Positions 33,776 to 41,893 of a stretch of 64,000 bases of DNA are shown here, in pieces. The notes under the pieces were generated by a model. It saw nothing but the letters and a program-made list of their open reading frames with translations. It was not told the origin of the DNA and did not search any database. The stretch lies in assembly GCA_035533335.1 (NCBI GenBank), contig DATLUC010000031.1, positions 1 to 64,000 on the forward strand. The letters are read 5' to 3'. Source of the stretch: DATKSS01 sp035533335. Lineage in GTDB: Bacteria; Chloroflexota; Dormibacteria; Dormibacterales; Dormibacteraceae. Within the stretch, counting starts at the first letter, position 1. Every line of letters begins with the position of its first letter. A program made the translations under genes and the position numbers.

Positions 33776-35656
33776 TTGAAGACGATTCGCGTGACGATGG
33801 CCCAGGCGCTCGTTCGCTTTCTTGCCGCGCAGCACGTCGAGCGCGACGGGGTCGAGAACAGGTTCATCGAAGGCTGCTTCGGCATCTTCGGCCACGGCAA
33901 CCTGACCGGTGTCGGGCAGGCGCTCGCCCAGCACCCCGAGCTGCTGAAGTACTACCAGGCGCGCAACGAGCAGGGCATGGTCCACGTGGCTGCGGGTTTC
34001 GCCAAGATGCGCAACCGGCTCGCCGCCCTTGCGTGCACCACGTCGATCGGCCCTGGCGCGACCAACATGGTCACCGGTGCCGCCGCGGCGACCGTCAACC
34101 GCGTGCCGGTCCTTCTCCTACCGGGAGACGTGTTCGCGTCACGCAGGCCCGACCCGGTGCTTCAGCAGCTGGAAACCCCGTGGCGGGGCGAGTTGAGCGT
34201 CAACGACTGTCTCCAGCCGGTGTCGCGTTACTGGGACCGCATCCAGCGACCGGAACAGCTGGTGCCGGCGGCGCTGGCCGCCATGCGGGTCCTGACCAGC
34301 CCGGCCGATACGGGCGCCGTCACCCTGGCGCTGCCCCAAGACGTGCAGACCGAGGCCTTCGACTACCCGGCCGAGCTGTTCGCGCACCGCACCTGGCATG
34401 TCGGCCGTCCGCTCCCTGACAAGCACGCGCTGCGCCGGGCGGCGGAGATGATCCGGGCGTCGAGACGCCCGCTGATCGTGGCCGGCGGCGGCGTGATCTA
34501 CTCCGAGGCGACCGCACAGCTCCAGCGCCTGGTGCGGCGGACCGGCATCCCGGTGGGGGAGACCCAGGCGGGCAAGGGCTCGCTCGCCTTCGACCAGCCC
34601 GGCGCCCTGGGTGCCCTGGGCGCCACCGGCACCCTCGCGGCCAACCGCATCGCGGCCGAAGCCGACGTCGTGATCGGCGTGGGGACGCGCTACAGCGACT
34701 TCACGACGGCGTCTCATACCGCGTTCCAGGATCCGGACGTGCGCTTCGTCAACGTCAACATCGCGGAGGCCGACGCGCACAAGCTCGCGGGCGTCGCGCT
34801 GCAAGGTGACGCGCGGGCCACCATCGAATCGCTCGACGAGCTGCTCGAAGGATGGGCCGTCCCGGATGACTACAGGAGCCGATGCGCAACCCTCCAGGCG
34901 GAATGGGACCAGGAGGTCTCGCGCCTTTACAACCTTGGGCATTCTCCGCTGCCGGCGCAGTCGGAGGTCCTTGGAGCGGTCAACGAGCTATCTGCTCCGG
35001 GCGACGTCGTGGTCTGCGCCGCGGGCTCGATGCCAGGTGATCTGCACAAGCTGTGGCGCACGCGCGACGCCAAGGGCTACCACGTCGAATACGGCTTTTC
35101 GACCATGGGATACGAGATCGCGGGCGGCCTTGGGGTCAAGCTGGCCGACCCCAGCCGCGAGGTGTACGTGATGGTCGGTGACGGCTCGTACCTGATGATG
35201 GCGCAGGAGATCGTGACCTCCATCCAGGAGCGGGCGAAGCTCATCGTCGTGCTGGTCGACAACGATGGGTTCGCCTCGATCGGCGGGCTGTCGCGCTCCA
35301 AGGGCACCGCCGGCTTCGGTACCCGCTACCTCTACCGGTCGGATGGATCGCTTGGCGACGACGAGTCCCATCCCGACGGCGAGAGGCTCCCCGTCGACCT
35401 GGCTCTCAATGCGGAAGGCCTGGGTGCTCACGTGTTCCGAGCGCGCAACATCGAGGAGCTACGCGATGCGCTCGTCGCGGCCCGGAAGGTCGATCGCACG
35501 GTGGTTATCCACGTCCCCGTCGACCGCTACGAGGGCGTGCCCGGCTACGAGAGCTGGTGGGAGGTCCCGGTGGCGGAAGTCTCGGAATCCTCGGACGTCA
35601 GAAAGGCGCGCAAGGACCACGAGCGCGGGATGGCGCGGCGCCGCTGGCACGTGTGA
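33776..35656 (+). CDS. iolD: 3D-(3,5/4)-trihydroxycyclohexane-1,2-dione acylhydrolase (IolD)
   Basis: A 626-residue ThDP-dependent enzyme that opens the inositol ring by hydrolysing the diketone to 5-deoxy-glucuronate. The cofactor-activating Glu is in ARNEQGMVHVAAG, and the ThDP/Mg2+ motif is GDGSYLMMAQEIVT ... DNDGFASIG. The N-terminal FGIFGHGNLTGVGQAL is typical of IolD. The start is TTG at 33776 (an ATG follows 7 codons later). The stop overlaps the iolB start. Confidence 0.93.
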   Translation: MKTIRVTMAQALVRFLAAQHVERDGVENRFIEGCFGIFGHGNLTGVGQALAQHPELLKYYQARNEQGMVHVAAGFAKMRNRLAALACTTSIGPGATNMVTGAAAATVNRVPVLLLPGDVFASRRPDPVLQQLETPWRGELSVNDCLQPVSRYWDRIQRPEQLVPAALAAMRVLTSPADTGAVTLALPQDVQTEAFDYPAELFAHRTWHVGRPLPDKHALRRAAEMIRASRRPLIVAGGGVIYSEATAQLQRLVRRTGIPVGETQAGKGSLAFDQPGALGALGATGTLAANRIAAEADVVIGVGTRYSDFTTASHTAFQDPDVRFVNVNIAEADAHKLAGVALQGDARATIESLDELLEGWAVPDDYRSRCATLQAEWDQEVSRLYNLGHSPLPAQSEVLGAVNELSAPGDVVVCAAGSMPGDLHKLWRTRDAKGYHVEYGFSTMGYEIAGGLGVKLADPSREVYVMVGDGSYLMMAQEIVTSIQERAKLIVVLVDNDGFASIGGLSRSKGTAGFGTRYLYRSDGSLGDDESHPDGERLPVDLALNAEGLGAHVFRARNIEELRDALVAARKVDRTVVIHVPVDRYEGVPGYESWWEVPVAEVSESSDVRKARKDHERGMARRRWHV

Positions 35657-36456
35657 GCGCAAGACTCGTCGCGCCGAGCGCACGCACTCCTGGCCCCGAC
35701 GGCCGGCTGGTGTCCGTCACGCCCGAGTCGGCGGGCTGGTCGTACGTCGGGTTCGAGGTATACCGCCTTGGGCAAGGTATGCGCATCGAGCTCGACACCG
35801 CGGCGCGCGAGGTGTGCGCGGTGATGCTTGTAGGAAGGGCGGACATGTCTTTCGGCGACCATCGATGGACCGATGTCGGAGCCCGGGAAAGCGTGTTCCG
35901 TGGCACGCCCGACGCCGTCTACGCGCCGCCGGGCGGACTCCTCCAGGTCTCGGCCGCCAGCGGGCAGTGCGAGGTGGCGCTGTGCTGGGCCCCGGCGACC
36001 GCGGGCGCCGCGCCCGTGCTCATCCCTGCAGCCGAGATCAAGCCGTTCACGCGCGGCTCGGGCCGGACTGAGCGGACGATCCACAACATCCTCATGGAGG
36101 ATCGCGCGGCGGAGTCGCTGCTGGTCACCGAGGTCCTGACGCCGGGCGGGAACTGGTCCAGCTACCCGCCGCACAAGCACGACACCGACGATCCGCCGAA
36201 GGAGACCTATCTCGAAGAGACCTATTACCACCGCACGGCCCGTCCGGAGGGCTTCGCGGTGCAGCTGGTCTACACCGACGATCGCTCGACGGACGAAGCG
36301 CTCCAGGTGCGCGACGGCGACGTCGTCCTGGTCCCACGGGGCTATCACCCCGTCGCGGCGGGCCCGGGCTACGACCTGTACTACCTTAACGTGATGGCGG
36401 GCCCGCGGCGCCGCTGGCTGGTCACGACCGACCCCGACCACCGCTGGCAGCTCTAA
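35653..36456 (+). CDS. iolB: 5-deoxy-glucuronate isomerase (IolB)
   Basis: A 267-residue bicupin that isomerises 5-deoxy-glucuronate to 5-keto-2-deoxygluconate. Family motifs: GWSYVGFEVYRL in the first cupin, and in the second NWSSYPPHKHDTDD with the metal-binding His pair and Glu of LEETYYH, then GYHPVAAGPGYDLYYLNVMAG. GTG at 35653 overlaps the iolD stop (GTGTGA), indicating tight coupling. Confidence 0.92.
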   Translation: MSARLVAPSARTPGPDGRLVSVTPESAGWSYVGFEVYRLGQGMRIELDTAAREVCAVMLVGRADMSFGDHRWTDVGARESVFRGTPDAVYAPPGGLLQVSAASGQCEVALCWAPATAGAAPVLIPAAEIKPFTRGSGRTERTIHNILMEDRAAESLLVTEVLTPGGNWSSYPPHKHDTDDPPKETYLEETYYHRTARPEGFAVQLVYTDDRSTDEALQVRDGDVVLVPRGYHPVAAGPGYDLYYLNVMAGPRRRWLVTTDPDHRWQL

Positions 36457-36467
36457 CCCGAAAATCC

Positions 36468-36479
36468 TGTAACGTTCCA
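36468..36479 (+). promoter_or_regulatory. Degenerate regulon half-site upstream of alcohol dehydrogenase
   Basis: TGTAACGTTCCA matches the regulon palindrome TGGAACGTTCCA at all but one base, in the 30-base gap between iolB and the dehydrogenase. No convincing -35/-10 pair is next to it, so it may be a weak or auxiliary site. Confidence 0.4.
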
Positions 36480-36486
36480 AATCACC

Positions 36487-37641
36487 GTGAACGCGACCGT
36501 TCGCGCTGCCGTGATGAAAGCTCCGGGCCGGATCGAAGTCGAGCGCTTCCCGCTGCCCGAGCCACAGCCCGGCGCAGTGCTCATGAAGGTGACCTACTCG
36601 GGCATCTGCGGCACTGACAAGCACACCTATCGCGGCGAGTCGAAGCAGTACGCGGGCACCGACCATGAGCGCGACCTCGTCTACCCTCTCATCTGCGGCC
36701 ACGAGAACGTCGGCGTCGTGGCAGCCATGGGCGGGGACTCCGTCGCCGACAGCGAGGGCCGGCCGCTGCGGGTCGGCGATCGCATCGTGCCCGCGGCCAA
36801 CGTGCCTTGCGGGCACTGCAACTTCTGCCTCAACGGCTACCCCTATTACTTCTGCGAGAACCTCCAGGACTACGGCAACAGCCTCCACTGCGGCAACCCG
36901 CCGCACCTGTTCGGTGGATGGGCTGAGTACATGTACCTCCTGCCCGGCACGCCGCTCTTCCGGGTCCCTGAGGGCCTGCCGGACGAGGTGGCGGCGCTGA
37001 CGGAGATCATGGCCGTGACCCATGGCTTCGACCGGGCGCGAATGCTCAACGCCGGTTGGGGGGCGAGCGCGTTTGGGGAGTCGGTCGCCGTGGTCGGCGT
37101 CGGCCCGCTCGGCTTCTGCCACCTGGTCAAGGCAAGGCTGCTGGGCTGCGGCAAGCTCATCGCCATCGACCGGCTCGAATCGCGGTTGGAGCTCGCGCGC
37201 CGTTTTGGGGCGACGCTCACGATCAACGCATCCGAGACGACTGAGCCCGAGCGCCAGCGCCTGGTTCGCGAGCACACGCATGCCGGGCCCGACATCGTGA
37301 TCGACTGCACGGGCTTCGCCCAGTCGTTTCCCGAATGCCTCCATCTCGTGCGATACGGAGGCACGGTGGTCGAGGCGGGGACGTTCGTGGACATGGGGCC
37401 GGTGGGCGTGAACCCGAACGCCGACATCTGCACCAAGAACGTCAGCGTCATCGGCGTCGGGGGCGAGACCGCGACATCTTACGTCCCCGCGATGAACCTG
37501 CTGGCCCGCAACCTGGACCGGCTGCCCCTGGGCGACATCGTCACTCACCGCATGCCGCTCGAGCGCGCCGGCGAGGCGGTCGAGCTGGCGCAGAAGGACG
37601 GCACGATGAAGGTCCTGATGGACCCGAAGTTGAGGTCCTGA
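36487..37641 (+). CDS. Zinc-dependent medium-chain alcohol dehydrogenase
   Basis: A 384-residue MDR dehydrogenase. Catalytic zinc ligands: Cys in SGICGTDKH and the GHEN motif; structural zinc Cys cluster in PCGHCNFCLNGYPYYFC (with an unusual long last spacing); Rossmann motif VGVGPLGFCHL. It resembles sorbitol/threonine dehydrogenase-type enzymes acting on polyols. Position in the inositol operon suggests oxidation of another cyclitol or sugar alcohol. GTG at 36487 is the start. Confidence 0.88.
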   Translation: MNATVRAAVMKAPGRIEVERFPLPEPQPGAVLMKVTYSGICGTDKHTYRGESKQYAGTDHERDLVYPLICGHENVGVVAAMGGDSVADSEGRPLRVGDRIVPAANVPCGHCNFCLNGYPYYFCENLQDYGNSLHCGNPPHLFGGWAEYMYLLPGTPLFRVPEGLPDEVAALTEIMAVTHGFDRARMLNAGWGASAFGESVAVVGVGPLGFCHLVKARLLGCGKLIAIDRLESRLELARRFGATLTINASETTEPERQRLVREHTHAGPDIVIDCTGFAQSFPECLHLVRYGGTVVEAGTFVDMGPVGVNPNADICTKNVSVIGVGGETATSYVPAMNLLARNLDRLPLGDIVTHRMPLERAGEAVELAQKDGTMKVLMDPKLRS

Positions 37642-37672
37642 GCCGCCGCTGCCGCGAATAACATTGCGTCCG

Positions 37673-38731
37673 ATGCCGCCGACCCCCGAACCGCAGACCG
37701 CGATGCGCAGGCAGCCGACCATCCTGGACGTGGCTTCGCAGGCGGGGGTCTCGAAATCGACCGTCTCCAACGTGGTGCGCGGCCTGCCCGGAGTCTCGTC
37801 CGCGACCCGCGAGCGCGTGCGGGCGGCCATCGATGAGCTCGGCTATCGGCCCAACGTGCTCGCCCGGCAGCTCGTCCAGCAGCGCACCAGCATCATTGGC
37901 GTCGTGGTCGGCGACCTAGGCAACCCGTTCTTTGCGGAGATGGCGAAGTCGGTCGAAAGATACGCGGCAGCGCGCGGCTACACGGCCATGTTCTGCAACA
38001 CCGGGGGCGACAGCCAGAGCGAGGTCGCAGGCGTCGAGACGCTCCTGGAGTACCGGGTCGCCGGCATCGTCTTCCTCGCCTTCTCTGGCGACTCTCGCAC
38101 CATGCAGGAGACCCTCGAGCACCAAGTCCCCGTGGTGTTCGTGAGCTGCAGCGCGGCATGGGGCGACGTCGTCACGGCGGACGACAACAGGGGCGCGCAG
38201 CTCGGCACCAATCACCTGATCGCGGCGGGCCACAAGAAGATCGCGTACCTCTCCATCCCCGAGCTAGAGGACCAGTCGGCCACGGCTCGCTACGAGGGGT
38301 ACGTCGAGGCGCTCCGCGCCGCGAATCTCGGCCCCCCGACGCGAATCAGCTGGTCGCCTCCTTCCGACCATGCCGACGTCGGTCCAGCGGTCAGATGCCG
38401 GCTGGTCGACCTGTTCAGCGGGTCCAAGCGATCGACCGCGGTTTTCGCCTCCAACGATGTGGCCGCCATCTCGCTGCAGGAGTTCGCGGACCGCGTCAAC
38501 CTCCGAGTGCCGCAGGACCTTTCCATCGTCGGTTTTGACGATGTGCCGATGGCTGGCCTGGCTCGCATCGGCCTGACCACGATTGCCCAGCCGCGGGACG
38601 AGCTCGCCAAGCTCGGGATCGACACCGTCGCGGACCGCATCGAGCGCAAGCTGAAAGGGCCGTCGCGAACCACGCTGGTGGACGTCAGCCTGGTCGCTCG
38701 ACGGTCCACGGCGGCGCCCTCCGGGAGATAG
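37673..38731 (+). CDS. LacI-family transcriptional repressor of the inositol locus
   Basis: A 352-residue repressor: N-terminal HTH TILDVASQAGVSKSTVSNVV (residues 16-35), hinge YRPNVLARQL with the Leu that inserts into the central CG step of the operator, and a periplasmic-binding-protein-like effector domain starting IGVVVGDLGNPFFAEM and ending with SIVGFDDVPMAGLARIGLTT. The palindromes with central CG at four promoters around it fit this family exactly, so it most likely represses the locus until a cyclitol or breakdown product binds (inference). ATG at 37673 is used; TTG at 37664 is possible. Confidence 0.9.
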   Translation: MPPTPEPQTAMRRQPTILDVASQAGVSKSTVSNVVRGLPGVSSATRERVRAAIDELGYRPNVLARQLVQQRTSIIGVVVGDLGNPFFAEMAKSVERYAAARGYTAMFCNTGGDSQSEVAGVETLLEYRVAGIVFLAFSGDSRTMQETLEHQVPVVFVSCSAAWGDVVTADDNRGAQLGTNHLIAAGHKKIAYLSIPELEDQSATARYEGYVEALRAANLGPPTRISWSPPSDHADVGPAVRCRLVDLFSGSKRSTAVFASNDVAAISLQEFADRVNLRVPQDLSIVGFDDVPMAGLARIGLTTIAQPRDELAKLGIDTVADRIERKLKGPSRTTLVDVSLVARRSTAAPSGR

Positions 38732-38781
38732 GCTGCAGGGCGGCGCGATGCGGCGGCCGCCGGGGACGGTCAGCGCGGGGC

Positions 38782-38838
38782 TTGACGGGCGGCCCGGTCA
38801 CCTAGACAATTACGGAACGTTCCATTGGAACGCTCCAA
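38782..38838 (+). promoter_or_regulatory. Promoter with two tandem LacI-type operators for the ABC importer operon
   Basis: -35 TTGACG (38782-38787), 17-base spacer, -10 GACAAT (38805-38810), then CGGAACGTTCCA (38813-38824) and immediately TTGGAACGCTCCAA (38825-38838), with centres 13 bases apart. The operators would sit at about +3 to +28 and block transcription when bound. Confidence 0.8.
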
Positions 38839-38874
38839 TTGAATAGTCCTGAGTCATCCAAGGCTGCGGAGGAG

Positions 38875-39774
38875 ATGAGTTTGGCAATCACGGCCGGTCT
38901 AGGCCCGAGGCTGGACCGCGAGCGGTTCCAGTGGACGAGCCTTGCCATGCTCGCGCCGGCGCTGGGCCTGTTGGGTCTGCTGTTCGTCTTCCCAGTGCTC
39001 TACGCGGGCTACATCGGATTCACCAACCTGGCCCTGGTCGGATCCCGATCCCGTGATTACTCGTTCACCGGCCTGGACAACATCACGCGGATGCTCGGCG
39101 ACTATGTCTTCGTCAAGTCGGCCTGGCTGACGATCATCTTCGTCGTCGGGTCGGCCATCATCGGCCAGTCGGTGCTGGGCATGGCCCTGGCGATCCTGCT
39201 GCGCAACGCGCTGCTGCCCATCCGTGCCGTGGTCGGTTCGGTGGTCGTGATCGCCTGGGTGCTGCCCGAGGTCACCGTGGCGCTGGTCTGGTACGCGTTC
39301 TCCCAGGCGGGGGGCACCCTCTCCATCCTTTTGAGAAATACCCAGGCGGACTACCTCGTGATCGCACCGATGCTGATCGTCTCGGTGGCCAACCTGTGGC
39401 GCAACGTCGCTTTCTCGATGCTCGTGTTCTCTGCCGGCCTACGCAATCTGCCGACCGAGGTGCTCGAGGCGGCGGAGGTCGAGGGTGCCTCGGTGTGGCG
39501 TCGGTACCGCCAGGTGATTCTCCCTCTGATGCGCCCGACCATCGTGACCAACCTGCTCCTCGTGACCATCCTCAACCTGTCCGAGTTCACGCTCATCTAC
39601 GTGATGACCCAGGGCGGCCCTGGCATCGACACCATGACGCTGCCCCTTTACGTGTACCAGGAGGCGTTCAACTTCCACCAGCTCGGCTACGGCACGGCCA
39701 TCTCGCTGGTGCTGGTGCTGATCGGCGCCCTGTTCTCGCTGCTCTTCGTCCGCGCCTCGAGGAGTCAGGTATGA
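38875..39774 (+). CDS. Sugar ABC transporter permease (MalF/UgpA-like)
   Basis: Permease of about 299 residues with six membrane helices and the EAA loop EVLEAAEVEGASVWRRYRQVILPLMRP, which contacts the ATPase. Start choice is uncertain: ATG at 38875 lies directly after GGAGGAG, TTG at 38881 has better spacing to it, and TTG at 38839 would start inside the operator edge. Stop overlaps the next permease by ATGA. First gene of the operator-controlled importer operon. Confidence 0.9.
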   Translation: MSLAITAGLGPRLDRERFQWTSLAMLAPALGLLGLLFVFPVLYAGYIGFTNLALVGSRSRDYSFTGLDNITRMLGDYVFVKSAWLTIIFVVGSAIIGQSVLGMALAILLRNALLPIRAVVGSVVVIAWVLPEVTVALVWYAFSQAGGTLSILLRNTQADYLVIAPMLIVSVANLWRNVAFSMLVFSAGLRNLPTEVLEAAEVEGASVWRRYRQVILPLMRPTIVTNLLLVTILNLSEFTLIYVMTQGGPGIDTMTLPLYVYQEAFNFHQLGYGTAISLVLVLIGALFSLLFVRASRSQV

Positions 39775-40646
39775 GCGCCGTCCAGGCACGACCGGCGACC
39801 GGCGGCAAGCTCATCGCCGTCCCATATCGGCGCGTCTCGGCCGCCGCGGTGGCGACCAACATCGTGCTCGTCATGCTCGGCTGCTTTTTCGTCCTGCCGA
39901 TGCTGTGGATGCTGTTCGCGTCGGTCGACTCCAACCCCGACTGGGCGATCAAGCTGCCGTCTCTCACGCTGGCGAACTTTGCCGACGTCATCGGTACTGC
40001 CGGCGCGCTCAGCTCGTTCCGCAGCAGCCTGATCCTCGCGGGCACGACCACTGTGGTCACGACGGTGCTCGCCCTGCTGGCCGCCTATCCGCTGTCGCGG
40101 ATGCACATCCCGCTCAAGCGCACGTTCATGCTCTTGATCCTGTTCGCGTCGGGGCTGCCGGTGTCGATGCTGCTGGTACCTGTCTACCAGCTGTACGTCG
40201 AGCTGGGCTGGCTCGACTCGCTGTATACGACCGCGCTGTTCTTGGCCGCCAGCTCGCTGCCTTTTGCGATCTGGCTGATGAAGAACTTCATCGACGCGGT
40301 CCCCATCGAGCTCGAGCAGGCGGCGGAGATCGACGGCGCGAGCACGTTTCGGATCCTGCGCCAGGTGGTGCTGCCCCTGACCCTCCCAGGCATTGCCGTC
40401 ACCGCCATCTACACGTTCATCCAGGCCTGGGGCGCGTTCCTCATCCCGTTCGTGCTGGTCAGCAACCCGGACGACCAGACCGGCCCCATCGAGATCTACA
40501 ACTTCATGGGCTCCCACGGCCTGTTCAAGTTCGGCGACCTCGCCGTCTTCTCGCTGCTGTTCTCCCTGCCGGTGATCGTCCTGTACCTGTTCATGTCGCG
40601 CTATTTCAGCGGCGCTTTTAACTTCAGCGGGGCCGTGAGAGGCTGA
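39771..40646 (+). CDS. Sugar ABC transporter permease (MalG/UgpE-like)
   Basis: A 291-residue permease with six membrane helices and the EAA loop ELEQAAEIDGASTFRILRQ. ATG at 39771 overlaps the stop of the first permease. It pairs with that protein to form the membrane channel of a carbohydrate-uptake family 1 importer. Confidence 0.92.
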   Translation: MSAVQARPATGGKLIAVPYRRVSAAAVATNIVLVMLGCFFVLPMLWMLFASVDSNPDWAIKLPSLTLANFADVIGTAGALSSFRSSLILAGTTTVVTTVLALLAAYPLSRMHIPLKRTFMLLILFASGLPVSMLLVPVYQLYVELGWLDSLYTTALFLAASSLPFAIWLMKNFIDAVPIELEQAAEIDGASTFRILRQVVLPLTLPGIAVTAIYTFIQAWGAFLIPFVLVSNPDDQTGPIEIYNFMGSHGLFKFGDLAVFSLLFSLPVIVLYLFMSRYFSGAFNFSGAVRG

Positions 40647-40647
40647 C

Positions 40648-41880
40648 GTGCTGAGCCAGGTTGCGTTCGAAGGCGTCTACAAGCTCTTCGGCACCGAGAC
40701 GGCAGTGGAGGACTTGAACCTCACCGTGGAGGCCGGCGAGTTCCTCGTCCTCGTGGGCCCGTCGGGCTGCGGCAAGACCACCAGCTTGCGCATGCTGGCC
40801 GGCCTGGAACGTCCGTCTTACGGGCGGATCACCATCGGCGACCGCCTGGTCAACAACGTATCGCCGCGCTTTCGCGACGTGGCGATGGTGTTCCAGAGCT
40901 ATGCCCTTTATCCCCACATGAACGTGTACGACAACCTGGCCTTCGGGATGCGCGCACACGGTGCGGCAAGCGGCCTGGTCGACCAGCGCGTGAAGGAGAC
41001 GGCCGAGGTGCTCGGGCTCGCGCAGCTCTTGAAACGGCGTCCTTCGGAGCTCTCGGGAGGCCAGCGCCAGCGCGTGGCGCTGGGTCGCGCTTTGATTCGT
41101 CAGCCCCAAGTCTTCCTGATGGATGAGCCGCTGTCCAACCTGGACGCCGGGCTGCGCGTGCAGATGCGTGCCGAGCTGAGCCGCCTCCACCAGCGATTCC
41201 GCGTCACGACGCTTTACGTCACGCACGACCAGGTCGAAGCGATGACGATGGGCGACCGGATCGCGGTCATGAACGGCGGCCGGCTGCAGCAAGTGGACGT
41301 CCCCGAGACGCTTTACGACAACCCGGCCAACACCTTTGTCGCCGGATTCATCGGCTCACCCCGCATGAACTTCGTTCCCGGCCGCCTCACCGATGTGAAC
41401 GGAAAGCCCGGGGTCGATTTCCTGGGCGCGTCGGTCCAGCTGCCGTCCGCCTCGAAGCTACACGGCGAGAGCGCCGACGGCGAGGTCTTTGTCGGCATCC
41501 GGCCGGAGGATCTGATGTGGCAGCCCGCCGCCGGCCCCAACTGCACACTCTCGCTGACCGCGCTTGTCGACGTGGTCGAGCCCATGGGCCACGAGGCCTA
41601 CGTGACCGCTGTCTGCGCCGGGCAAACGGTCACGTCGCGATTCCCTCCTCGCTCCGGGGTGCGCACCCGCGAGCGGGTCGAGCTGGCGCTGAATCCTGCG
41701 CGACTTCACCTTTTCGACGCTCGGACCGGGGAATCGATCATGCAGCGACCGGTGGCCTCAGGCGCCGAGACGCTGAGATCCGCGAAGGAGGCGTGGATCG
41801 AGGAATCGGCGGAAGGTCGTCCGGAGCGTCCTGCTGAATCGCACGGACAGGGTGTGTCAACGAACACCAAATCTGACTGA
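40648..41880 (+). CDS. Sugar ABC transporter ATP-binding protein (MsmX/UgpC-like)
   Basis: A 410-residue ATPase: Walker A GPSGCGKTT, Q-loop FQSYALYPHM, signature LSGGQRQRVALGRAL, Walker B VFLMDEPLSNLD, H-loop LYVTHDQVEAM, then a TOBE domain (about residues 240-350) as in MalK/UgpC. It has an unusual hydrophilic C-terminal tail of about 40 residues after TOBE. GTG at 40648 follows the permease stop by one base. Confidence 0.93.
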   Translation: MLSQVAFEGVYKLFGTETAVEDLNLTVEAGEFLVLVGPSGCGKTTSLRMLAGLERPSYGRITIGDRLVNNVSPRFRDVAMVFQSYALYPHMNVYDNLAFGMRAHGAASGLVDQRVKETAEVLGLAQLLKRRPSELSGGQRQRVALGRALIRQPQVFLMDEPLSNLDAGLRVQMRAELSRLHQRFRVTTLYVTHDQVEAMTMGDRIAVMNGGRLQQVDVPETLYDNPANTFVAGFIGSPRMNFVPGRLTDVNGKPGVDFLGASVQLPSASKLHGESADGEVFVGIRPEDLMWQPAAGPNCTLSLTALVDVVEPMGHEAYVTAVCAGQTVTSRFPPRSGVRTRERVELALNPARLHLFDARTGESIMQRPVASGAETLRSAKEAWIEESAEGRPERPAESHGQGVSTNTKSD

Positions 41881-41893
41881 TGGAGGTAGGGAC

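Noticed and set aside
35545..37830. A 761-codon open frame on the minus strand opposite iolB and the alcohol dehydrogenase
   Set aside because: It has Arg/His/Asp-rich composition with no family motifs, as expected for the reverse strand of GC-rich genes, and both genes on the plus strand are well supported.
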